Below, piece after piece: positions 57,278 through 64,000 of a DNA stretch of 64,000 nt. The notes under the pieces were generated by a model. The model was not told the origin of the DNA. It did no database searches and was given only the letters and a program-made list of their open reading frames with translations. The DNA lies in NCBI GenBank assembly GCA_905182545.1, contig CAJJBY010000008.1, positions 186,001 to 250,000 on the forward strand, written 5' to 3'. Origin of the DNA: an uncultured Candidatus Puniceispirillum sp. (GTDB lineage Bacteria; Pseudomonadota; Alphaproteobacteria; Puniceispirillales; Puniceispirillaceae). Within the stretch, counting starts at the first letter, position 1, and every line of letters begins with the position of its first letter. The position numbers and the translations under genes are program-made.

Positions 57278-57851
57278 ATGCAGCAACTATTTATAGATTT
57301 CCTGAAAACTAGACGATCAGTCACAGCAAAGAAAATGACAAGGGGCCAAGTTTCTAAGGAACACCTCAAGCAGATCCTTGAGGCAGGAATTCGTGTTCCC
57401 GATCATGGGGCTTTGAAGCCATGGAAATTGTCGGTAATAACTGGCGTAAGACAAAAGCAACTCGATGAGGAGGTGATTTTTACCGAATTCATGAAAGAAA
57501 ACCCTGAAGCAAGCGCAGAGAGCCAATTGATCGAAAAAACCTAGATTGCAAAGAGCTGACGCCGTTATTGCGGTGATCTCATCTCCCGTTCAACACAAGA
57601 GTATACCAATATGGGAAATGCAATTGTCTGCAGGAGCCGTTTGCACCACACTATTATACGCCGCACAATCATTGGACTATGCGGCTCAGTGGCTCACGGA
57701 ATGGTATGCTTATAATGACAACCTGCTAAAAAAACTTGGCGGCGAAACAGGTAAAGACCGAATAGCTGGATTTATTTACATTGGAGAGAAAGTAAGCCCT
57801 CCAATGGAACGCACAAGACCCAATTTTGATAGTGTGGTCACGTATTTGTAA
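57278..57851 (+). CDS. Nitroreductase family protein (YdjA-like), frameshifted
   Basis: About 190 residues after joining. The N-terminal half (RRSVTAKKMTRGQVSKEHLK, then GIRVPDHGALKPWKLSVIT) and the C-terminal half (RADAVIAVISSPVQHKSIPI, LYAAQSLDYAAQWLTEWY) are in different frames. Removing one A of the run at 57534-57540 joins them as ...IEKPRLQRADAV. FMN-dependent, NAD(P)H-using enzymes of broad substrate range; the physiological substrate is unknown. It stands alone. Confidence 0.83.
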
Positions 57852-57987
57852 TCACGGAGGCTGCTGATTAGGAGGACTTGAATTTGAGTCACTTCTCCAT
57901 GGCCTGAGAGTCAAAGGTAAAAATGAAACTTGTTTTCTCAGCAAAACCCCAAAGTAGCGTAGGTAACGACAAAACATGAGAACAAGC

Positions 57988-58002
57988 ATTAGCTATGGGC
58001 TA
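57988..58002. repeat. 15-base direct repeat, copy 1
   Basis: ATTAGCTATGGGCTA occurs here and again at 58212-58226. Similarity continues beyond the perfect core (both followed within ten bases by ATCCTC). Each copy lies just 3' of a small minus-strand gene. It contains a short TAGC/GCTA inverted repeat. Confidence 0.5.
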
Positions 58003-58006
58003 GAAG

Positions 58007-58195
58007 TCAATCCTCTGACGCTTCTCTTTCCGAAGCAGATCGAGCAGCTTGGGCTGCCATGTATTTGCGGGCAAAGTAGGCATATTGGCTTTCCGTAGGT
58101 TTCGCATCCTTTGGAATCGAAGGCCAAACAACTCCCGGCTTTACTTCAGGCTTAACCAAGTAAAGGCCCATATTCGCGGATGTCTTTTTTGCCAT
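58007..58195 (-). CDS. Small hypothetical protein, 62 residues
   Basis: Starts at an ATG at 58195 preceded by AAGGAAAA. Sequence begins MAKKTSANMGLYLVKPEVKP and has an Ala/Arg/Ser-rich tail (RKYMAAQAARSASEREASED). No membrane helix, no family recognised. Sits between two copies of a 15-base repeat. Confidence 0.45.
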   Translation of the reverse strand: MAKKTSANMGLYLVKPEVKPGVVWPSIPKDAKPTESQYAYFARKYMAAQAARSASEREASED

Positions 58196-58211
58196 GAAAT
58201 TTTCCTTTTTT

Positions 58212-58226
58212 ATTAGCTATGGGCTA
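58212..58226. repeat. 15-base direct repeat, copy 2
   Basis: Second perfect copy of ATTAGCTATGGGCTA (first at 57988-58002), 224 bases away, in the same orientation, between the two small minus-strand genes. Confidence 0.5.
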
Positions 58227-58258
58227 AAGGTTTATCCTCAGGTCTTTTTTCCTCTAAA

Positions 58259-58447
58259 TTAATAACACCTCTTACAGCGTTTTCTCTTGAACATTTCGTC
58301 CCACGCCTTTTCGTTATCAACAACATAATCTAACAAAACTCTAAATGCTTTTGACCGGTCTTTAATTTTGTAGTTATCAACAATCTTGTCCATCATTTCG
58401 ACATTGTCAGGATTAACTTCTATTGCTATTTCAACTTTTTTTGCCAC
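58259..58447 (-). CDS. Small ribbon-helix-helix-like protein with C-terminal CxxC
   Basis: 62 residues from a GTG at 58447 preceded by AGAGGTG. MAKKVEIAIEVNPDNVEMMD gives an amphipathic beta strand, followed by helices (DNYKIKDRSKAFRVLLDYVV), the pattern of a ribbon-helix-helix DNA-binding fold. The tail FKRKRCKRCY has a Cys pair and could be a zinc or redox site. Function unknown. Confidence 0.5.
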   Translation of the reverse strand: MAKKVEIAIEVNPDNVEMMDKIVDNYKIKDRSKAFRVLLDYVVDNEKAWDEMFKRKRCKRCY

Positions 58448-58620
58448 GCTAATACACCTCTGTTAATAAATTATTTTTCCCTTACAAATGGCTTTAATAA
58501 AGACCCCCACCATTACTAATGGTACCAGAATAAATTTCCAAAGCGGCGGTATGATTAAGGCAGTTGATCCAAACAGCGACTGGGACGTGCCCCGCGTTGT
58601 AAAAAGTGGAACATGCGTTT

Positions 58621-59259
58621 TTAATCGCGTCTAGTCTGATCCAGAAAACGTTCGCGTAAACCAGAATCATTTCTAAAAACGCCAGTAAAACGGGTTGTCA
58701 GCATCGATACGTCAGGTTTGCGTACCCCGCGAGTGGTCATACATTGATGCTGGGCATCCATCAGAATAGCCACCCCTTTCGGATTTAAAGCTGATTGAAT
58801 ACAGTTTGCAACCTGGGCGGTGAGGGTTTCTTGTGTCTGAAGACGGCGAGCAAAACTGTCGAGCACTCGTGCCAACTTTGAAATACCCACAACACGCTTG
58901 TCAGGCATGTAAGCAATATGGGCAACTCCTAAAATGGGTACCATGTGGTGTTCACAATGGCTTTCCATGCGAATGTTGCGCAACATGACCATATCATCAT
59001 ACCCTTCGACTTCGTCAAAGGTGCGCTCAAGCATTTCCATTGGATCTTCTGTATAGCCCACGCAGAATTCTTTCCACGCACGTGCAACCCGTCCGGGTGT
59101 TCCGATTAGACCCTCGCGCGTGGGATCGTCTCCAGCCCAGCGCAAAAGCACTTCAACTGCAGCTTCGGCCTCTTCACGACTAGGTACAGCGAATGTGTCT
59201 CGGTTAACAGTTTCTGGATTACGTGAAACTGCGTCATCATTGGCATCGTATGGTGTCAT
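58621..59259 (-). CDS. folE: GTP cyclohydrolase I
   Basis: Converts GTP to 7,8-dihydroneopterin triphosphate, the entry to folate, biopterin and deazapurine pathways. 212 residues, full length. Zinc ligands in ESHCEHHMVPILGVAHIAY and CMTTRG are present, with the core GISKLARVLDSFARRLQTQE. The N-terminal domain starts with an ATG at 59259. It lies 170 bases downstream of a divergent DHFR-like gene on the same strand, suggesting a pterin function for the pair. Confidence 0.92.
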   Translation of the reverse strand: MTPYDANDDAVSRNPETVNRDTFAVPSREEAEAAVEVLLRWAGDDPTREGLIGTPGRVARAWKEFCVGYTEDPMEMLERTFDEVEGYDDMVMLRNIRMESHCEHHMVPILGVAHIAYMPDKRVVGISKLARVLDSFARRLQTQETLTAQVANCIQSALNPKGVAILMDAQHQCMTTRGVRKPDVSMLTTRFTGVFRNDSGLRERFLDQTRRD

Positions 59260-59431
59260 TATCTGATTTTCTCTTGGTTAAGGGCCTAGATAATTTTACG
59301 TGGGGCGACATTAAGGTTTTGGTAAATATTTCGACGTTTTCTTTATCATTAAGTATGAATTTAGCGAGAAATAACAAGCCAAAATCTAAACTGTTCCTCG
59401 TAGATGAAACGGATCAGCATATCCCAACTGC

Positions 59432-59917
59432 CTATTCCCATATTTCAAAACAAAGATCAGGCGTTGTGCGCCCTTCCCATGTTTTCATGCATTTCCGGTT
59501 TTGCAGCAAAATATCCATATTTATCGCACGGTCATGTGTGTAACTGCCATTGATCCGCGTGATTAGTAACTGTTCAACCGCATGTGCACTGGCTTCGTAC
59601 CACGGTACGCCGCCAACAACGAAGACATCGTTGGTCGGATGTTTGGCTTGCACATCGCAAAGAATTTCATGAGGCTTCATGAGCCGCCAGTTGTAAATAC
59701 CAAGGCTGCCGGGTGCGACAATGTTACGCGCACTGACAATGTAGAATGCGCGCTTGTCATCTATGGTTGTGATCGAACCAGAGCAGCCAACACGCACAGC
59801 ATTCAGCGTGTTGTTTAAATACCATTGCTGGTCCTCAATGAAGGTGCCTTCCCAAGGTAGCCTTCCCTCAAGACCAATCTCACCGTTACGCCCAACAGCT
59901 ACAATCAATTTAATCAC
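59432..59917 (-). CDS. Dihydrofolate reductase-like protein (divergent)
   Basis: 161 residues from a GTG at 59917. The N terminus is DHFR-like: LIVAVGRNGEIGLEGRLPWE (GxIGxxxxLPW) and an acidic ED soon after; the later NADPH site VFVVGGVPWYEA fits GGxxxY/W. The usual MGRKT motif is missing, replaced by AVRVGCSGSITTIDDK, so activity is uncertain; phage-type DHFRs can be this divergent. Same strand as folE. Confidence 0.6.
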   Translation of the reverse strand: MIKLIVAVGRNGEIGLEGRLPWEGTFIEDQQWYLNNTLNAVRVGCSGSITTIDDKRAFYIVSARNIVAPGSLGIYNWRLMKPHEILCDVQAKHPTNDVFVVGGVPWYEASAHAVEQLLITRINGSYTHDRAINMDILLQNRKCMKTWEGRTTPDLCFEIWE

Positions 59918-60024
59918 GTGTCTGACACCACTTTTGAGTTACACAACAGTTACCCTACCTTTCGAGGTGGGGACTCTGGCGCAAAACTCAACATGCTCGT
60001 GCATTTTTTTCATTTTAATGCTGT

Positions 60025-60804
60025 TTACGTTTTGTATTGGATCGTGTTCATCCACAACGCATCCAATTGTATCAAGGCATCTTTGTCAAAGTGACGAGGA
60101 TCATCCCAATAACGGCCACTTGGCACGTAATAGTCAAGCTGGGCTTCGCGTTTCAGCGCAATATTAATCTGGAATTCATCAACAGCGTGTGTGGGGAGAT
60201 GATCGTCACCCAAGGCAAGTGCGTTGATCGACAAACGCGGAAATATAAGTCGAGATATGCCGTCGGAGAGATTGAATAGCTGGCAGTTCTGTTGTGAGGC
60301 CAGACTGTAAAGACGCGCCGAACTGGCTTCGAGTGACGTTAGGGTGATGTCGTCACGCAAGGGGTCGGGCGAACCGATACCATAAAAATGCGTTTTGCCC
60401 GTATCGGGATAATGCATATCGCAGCCCATGAAGGTTATTTGGGTCGGTTTGTAATGGCCAAGTGCCCAATAGCCTGCAGTGAAAGCCATTGTCGCCCCCG
60501 CATAAACAAAGCCACCATAATTATTCTGCACCGGCACAAAAATATGTTCATCAACGATCTGTTGATGCGGCTCTATATGTGGCGGCATGTTTTCGGGGGC
60601 AAAGTCATATGGATAGATAATATCATCCCAGTCACCACGAACGCGCCAGGCGTTATTAATCACAACAATCTTATCGAACAATTCTCGTGGCCAGTTGACA
60701 GCCTGAAGGCTATTTGGGGCTGACCCAAGAATGAGAATCCGCTGAAAGTTGTCGGGTTTAATTGTTTGTGCAGCAGCTTCAATTAAATCAGTGGCGGGAG
60801 GCAT
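60025..60804 (-). CDS. Hypothetical Rossmann-like protein, possible DUF115/glycosyltransferase-type
   Basis: 259 residues. The N-terminal part RILILGSAPNSLQAVNWPRE resembles the G-x-x-P-S-L nucleotide loop of DUF115/sialyltransferase-like proteins; KIVVINNAWRVRGDWDDIIY and TQITFMGCDMHYPDTGKTHF, with FYGIGSPDPLRDDITLTSLE, are conserved-looking blocks of unknown meaning. The archaeal DUF115 protein MptE transfers pyrophosphate to a pterin, and folE and a DHFR-like gene lie just downstream, but the link is only inference. It could equally be a surface sugar transferase. Starts at the ATG at 60804. Confidence 0.45.
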   Translation of the reverse strand: MPPATDLIEAAAQTIKPDNFQRILILGSAPNSLQAVNWPRELFDKIVVINNAWRVRGDWDDIIYPYDFAPENMPPHIEPHQQIVDEHIFVPVQNNYGGFVYAGATMAFTAGYWALGHYKPTQITFMGCDMHYPDTGKTHFYGIGSPDPLRDDITLTSLEASSARLYSLASQQNCQLFNLSDGISRLIFPRLSINALALGDDHLPTHAVDEFQINIALKREAQLDYYVPSGRYWDDPRHFDKDALIQLDALWMNTIQYKT

Positions 60805-61193
60805 GTAAATATCCAGACATAGCTGAGGGAACCAGTATATCCACGTTCGCTGGTGCTGGGACGGATTGCAACCAAATTAGCCGAGACAAGCGTGCCTATC
60901 GGCTATTTCACATCGACTCCGCGTTGGTTACGATGAGCTAGAAATACTCAATTATCAAACCATGCTATTTGAACCCACAGGAACTGACGTCAAGGAGCAT
61001 CAAAAACCCGCGGAAAATAACATTTTATAACTCGCAAAAACCAGTTTTCCCAACCACACTATAAAGGTTGTGTTTTCATAGGTAAAAATTCTACAGATTT
61101 TGGGCGTGATGTTATTATTGGACAACGCAAATCTCTAAAATATCGGAATTGCAGAGGTAAGGGTTGTTTCTAAGATACTGTTGATTTCTCGTA
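60805..61193. other. Non-coding stretch, nothing recognised
   Basis: About 390 bases between minus-strand genes, without a supportable gene on either strand. No repeat or RNA element was recognised. It marks the end of the A+T-richer accessory region before core genes resume. Confidence 0.45.
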
Positions 61194-61508
61194 TTATTTT
61201 AATGCTGTGCTTTTGGCAAAATTGTCGCATTTTTCAGCCAGAATAACATCAAGATTACTGATGCCGCCTTTGGAATGCGTTGTCCATCGCATCTGCACCT
61301 TGTTATAAACATTCGACCATTCGGGATGATGATCCATCTTATCAGCCGCCAAAGCAACCCGTGCAACAAACCCAAAAGCCGCATTGAAATCGCTAAATTG
61401 AAACGTTTTTTCAAGGCCTATGTGATCATCACTTGTTCGCCAGCCATCAAGCGTCCCTAATGCTTTTTCTATAGCATCCTGATTTAATTTTTCAGCTTTT
61501 AGTGCCAT
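61194..61508 (-). CDS. phhB: Pterin-4-alpha-carbinolamine dehydratase
   Basis: About 104 residues from the ATG at 61508, chosen because GGGAGAA lies just upstream; the frame from 61526 is longer. The active-site motif is intact: AADKMDHHPEWSNVYNKVQM with a later His in TTHSKGGISNLD. It dehydrates pterin carbinolamine, normally with phenylalanine hydroxylase, though that partner is not in the window. In bacteria it can also serve in other pterin or molybdopterin contexts. Confidence 0.9.
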   Translation of the reverse strand: MALKAEKLNQDAIEKALGTLDGWRTSDDHIGLEKTFQFSDFNAAFGFVARVALAADKMDHHPEWSNVYNKVQMRWTTHSKGGISNLDVILAEKCDNFAKSTALK

Positions 61509-61665
61509 GGATAGTTCTCCCTTCATTCGATGAATTTCACATGATAGTCAATGGGCTGGGTAATGTGCCAGAAACATTCCAAGAGCGATGCATGGTCGTT
61601 TTGTTGACGCACCGCGACACACCCAACCCGGCATCAGCCAATTAATTTCCAATTAATCAAGCCCC

Positions 61666-62220
61666 CTAATTACCATTGAGGGCATCAAGCCGGCTATCTC
61701 GCCCACAGCTAAAGCGATAATATTTATATTTTAATGATCGCTTTTTATAGAAATCTTGATGCTCTTCTCGGACAGGGTAGAAGACGCTCTCAGGTTCAAT
61801 TGGGACAACAGAGTTTTTAGGCGCTAGACGCTCAGCTATCAGGCGCTCAGAGTCTGTCTTATAATAAATTGCAGGGCTGTAGGAGCGGCCACGGTCACAA
61901 AACTGGCCTTCACCATCTTCATAATCAATTGTTGCATAAACATGCCTTACCAATTTTTCATAGGTAATAATATCAGGGTCGTAAATAACTTGCGCTGCTT
62001 CCCGGTGATCTCCCCATTTGCCGGGTTCATATCGAGGGCTTGCAGTTGTACCACCTGTGAAGCCACTAATAACTTCGTTTACGCCATCAAGCTTTTCTGT
62101 GTCCGCTTCGGTGCACCAAAAACATCCCCCCGAATAGGTAAAGGTTTCAGCGGTTGCAGCAGTTGGTGCCATGCTGGAAAAGAAAAAAAGTGCTGCCGCG
62201 GCAAGGGTAATGTTTTTCAT
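61666..62220 (-). CDS. msrA: Peptide methionine sulfoxide reductase MsrA, exported
   Basis: Reduces methionine-S-sulfoxide in proteins. 184 residues. A signal peptide (MKNITLAAAALFFFSSMAPT ... AATAE) sends it to the periplasm. The catalytic Cys lies in TYSGGCFWCTEADTEKLDGV, and family blocks ISGFTGGTTASPRYEPG and VIYDPDIITYEKLVR follow. The periplasmic form would need a periplasmic reductant; no msrB lies beside it. Confidence 0.9.
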   Translation of the reverse strand: MKNITLAAAALFFFSSMAPTAATAETFTYSGGCFWCTEADTEKLDGVNEVISGFTGGTTASPRYEPGKWGDHREAAQVIYDPDIITYEKLVRHVYATIDYEDGEGQFCDRGRSYSPAIYYKTDSERLIAERLAPKNSVVPIEPESVFYPVREEHQDFYKKRSLKYKYYRFSCGRDSRLDALNGN

Positions 62221-62327
62221 GTCCGTATTATCTCATCAGGTGAGCGTTCAAATATCTGTTGGTAATTTACTGTCATAACTTAGCATGGGATTTAAGAGTT
62301 AATATTAGTTAATGATTTGGGGGATTA

Positions 62328-62417
62328 TGGCGGAGGGACGGGGATTCGAACCCCGGAGGGGCGTTAACCCCAACACGCTTTCCAGGCGTGCGCCTTAAAC
62401 CACTCGGCCATCCCTCC
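62328..62417 (-). tRNA. tRNA-Ser (anticodon GGA)
   Basis: Cloverleaf read on the minus strand: acceptor stem GGAGGGA (62417-62411) pairs with TCCCTCC (62338-62332); a D-arm GGCCGAGTGG; anticodon loop CTGGAAA giving anticodon GGA; a long variable arm (the serine type II feature); and T-arm GGTTCGAATCC. The 3' CCA is encoded at 62330-62328. Decodes UCC and UCU codons. Confidence 0.95.
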
Positions 62418-62700
62418 CAGTGCGCTACTGTTAATTAGCCGTAAACAGCACAATGGGACGCAAGTTAACAGGCTTGGGTCAGCATGTAAACTGGCCGGAA
62501 CGGCCTCGAGTAAGCGTTTCCAAACATCCATCCCAAAATGTTAGATCTCAACGTTACAGACACTTGCAAGAGGGCCGACAAACTCCAATCGGTGCCAACA
62601 TCAGCGATCACTAGAATGTGAAAAGCTGGTGATCAAAAAATACTAACCACTGAAGAATTCTCTTGTGCCTCGGGACAGTTGTGAACATGATGCCTTCATT

Positions 62701-63072
62701 ATGAAGTATTTTTTCCGCATTATCGCAACTCTTGCAGGATTGCTCGCTGCTTATGCTATTTGGCAAGACCTGACCAGCAGCTACAGCGCCAGCGCGCCGC
62801 TTGGCAGATTGTGGTATCTATACAGCCCAACGACATTGCAGGCCAGCGAGTCCATTATCAGCCGCTATATTGACCCGTGCGGACTGATTGCAGCATTAGA
62901 TTGTTCACCCTTTTTATGGCACCCAATTATTGCCACCATTTTAGGCTGGCCAGCCGCCTTGGTTATGATCGGATTCAGCATAATATTCTGGTGGGTTGGT
63001 GGCTTGTTTGGCAGAAATGTAACACGCTCAAAAAAGGCCACTCGTTCGCTCAAACGAGATGGTGAAAAATAG
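62701..63072 (+). CDS. Small hypothetical membrane protein
   Basis: About 123 residues from the ATG at 62701 (MKYFFRII), with a longer frame from 62665. Three hydrophobic spans (YFFRIIATLAGLLAAYAIW, LWHPIIATILGWPAALVMIG, SIIFWWVGGLFG) and a basic C-terminal tail. Two Cys residues (DPCGLIAALDCSPF) lie between helices one and two. No family recognised. It faces lepA convergently. Confidence 0.5.
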   Translation: MKYFFRIIATLAGLLAAYAIWQDLTSSYSASAPLGRLWYLYSPTTLQASESIISRYIDPCGLIAALDCSPFLWHPIIATILGWPAALVMIGFSIIFWWVGGLFGRNVTRSKKATRSLKRDGEK

Positions 63073-63168
63073 CTCAGTAACATGCTAGTTTCAGGCATCC
63101 TATTGTAAATCAAAAAAAACAGAAATTGCATGACCATAGACTGCGCCAAAGGCAGGCAAGGGCCGGCG

Positions 63169-64000
63169 TTAATTATCACCCATTTTTAAGGCTTCGAAAA
63201 AGGCGTTCTGCGGAATTTCAACCTTCCCGAATTGACGCATCTTCTTTTTGCCCTCTTTTTGCTTATCGAGAAGCTTTTTCTTACGGCTAATATCGCCGCC
63301 ATAACATTTTGCCGTTACGTCTTTGCGCAGTGCCGCAATTGTTTCACGCGCGATGACCTTGCCGCCAATCGCGGCTTGCAGCGCCACTTTGAACATTTGA
63401 CGCGGCACAAGGTCTTTTAGCCTTATACAAATTGCGCGCCCTTTGCCTTCTGCCTGATCACGATGCACAATCATCGACAAGGCATCAACCAGATCGCCAT
63501 TCACGAGGATTGACACTTTAACAAGATCACCTTCGCGATAGCTATCAAGTGCATAGTCAAAGCTGGCATATCCGCGGGTGATAGATTTCAACCGGTCATA
63601 AAAATCGAAAACAACTTCATTCAACGGCAGGCGGTAAACAGCCATTGCCCGATTGCCAGCATAGGTAAGGTCGATCTGTTCGCCGCGCCGCTCGGTACAA
63701 AGGGTAAGAACTGGCCCTAAAAATTCATCAGGCGTCATGATGGTGGCTTTGATCCAAGGCTCTTCGATCGAGGCAAGGCGACTAACCTCGGGCATATCGG
63801 CCGGATTGTGCAAATATAGATGTTTTCCATCGGTAAGGGTCATTTGATAGACAACCGATGGCGCTGTTGAAATCAGCTCAAGATTAAATTCGCGGCTCAA
63901 TCGCTCGCGGATCACTTCCATATGGAGAAGACCTAAAAATCCACAGCGAAAGCCAAAGCCAAGCGCAGCTGACGTTTCAGCCTCGAATGAAAAAGACGCA
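63169..64000 (-). CDS. lepA: Elongation factor 4 (LepA), C-terminal part
   Basis: The 3' end of lepA, whose 5' part lies beyond the window (the frame is open to base 64000). The translation contains the last ~277 residues: [20 protein letters not shown], then the elongation factor G-like domain and LepA C-terminal domain ([58 protein letters not shown]). LepA is a ribosome-binding GTPase that back-translocates stalled ribosomes. The GTPase domain itself is not visible here. Confidence 0.93.
   Translation of the reverse strand, partial: ASFSFEAETSAALGFGFRCGFLGLLHMEVIRERLSREFNLELISTAPSVVYQMTLTDGKHLYLHNPADMPEVSRLASIEEPWIKATIMTPDEFLGPVLTLCTERRGEQIDLTYAGNRAMAVYRLPLNEVVFDFYDRLKSITRGYASFDYALDSYREGDLVKVSILVNGDLVDALSMIVHRDQAEGKGRAICIRLKDLVPRQMFKVALQAAIGGKVIARETIAALRKDVTAKCYGGDISRKKKLLDKQKEGKKKMRQFGKVEIPQNAFFEALKMGDN

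Noticed and set aside
51859-61193. Prophage
   Set aside because: Despite folE and a phage-like DHFR, no capsid, tail, terminase or integrase genes are visible.
62328-62417. Duplicated tRNA-Ser end as att site for an island
   Set aside because: No second copy of the tRNA 3' end was found in the window, and no integrase gene is present.
1-64000. CRISPR array or insertion sequence
   Set aside because: No regularly spaced repeat series and no transposase frame was found on either strand.

Overview
The window looks like a chromosome segment of a marine alphaproteobacterium, most probably of the SAR116 (Puniceispirillales) type. This placement is an inference. It rests on a green-type proton-pumping proteorhodopsin followed by a complete retinal operon (crtE-crtI-crtB-crtY-blh-idi), a form II CO-dehydrogenase-like cox cluster, tandem FAD/GcvT demethylase-like genes next to an MttB-family gene, and a Fur/Mur regulator of alphaproteobacterial type. 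No phage structural genes, transposase, integrase, CRISPR array or rRNA operon was seen.

Layout. 0-6.5 kb: core genes (MFS exporter, Fur/Mur, DMT permease, pssA-psd phospholipid pair, a CMD-family protein). 6.5-9.5 kb: an A+T-richer patch with a secreted Ig-like-repeat protein and a small lipoprotein. 9.4-18.2 kb: bioY, thiN, trmL, a metallo-beta-lactamase-fold hydrolase, metY, an alpha/beta hydrolase and a fadN-like beta-oxidation fusion of unusual codon use. 18.2-25.5 kb: a minus-strand one-carbon demethylation operon with an XRE-cupin regulator. 25.7-30.2 kb: housekeeping and transport genes. 30.2-38.9 kb: the molybdenum hydroxylase cluster, with accessory genes (coxD, coxE, xdhC, mobA-like) on the minus strand diverging from coxS-coxL-coxM on the plus strand. 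39-42.2 kb: acyl-CoA dehydrogenase, TauE, DUF1989. 42.4-50 kb: proteorhodopsin and retinal biosynthesis. 50-51.8 kb: two further metabolic genes. 51.9-61.2 kb: an accessory region of small orphans, a SOUL protein, a Pal-like lipoprotein, a nitroreductase and pterin genes (folE, a DHFR-like gene and, just beyond, phhB). 61.2-64 kb: phhB, msrA, tRNA-Ser(GGA), a small membrane protein and the 3' part of lepA.

How the genes fit together. Idi, CrtE, CrtB, CrtI and CrtY make beta-carotene, Blh cleaves it to retinal, and the rhodopsin uses the retinal to pump protons. CoxD, CoxE, XdhC and the MobA-like protein would mature the Mo enzyme CoxSLM. The GcvT/MttB operon probably strips methyl groups from a methylated amine.

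Quality caveat. About thirteen otherwise intact genes carry single-base frameshifts, most in homopolymers: the Ig-repeat protein, bioY, a GcvT-family gene, the XRE-cupin regulator, an acyl-CoA dehydrogenase, DUF1989, proteorhodopsin twice, idi twice, a 6PGDH-like gene, an EthD-like gene and a nitroreductase. I read these as sequencing or assembly indels rather than gene decay, and give the merged gene spans.
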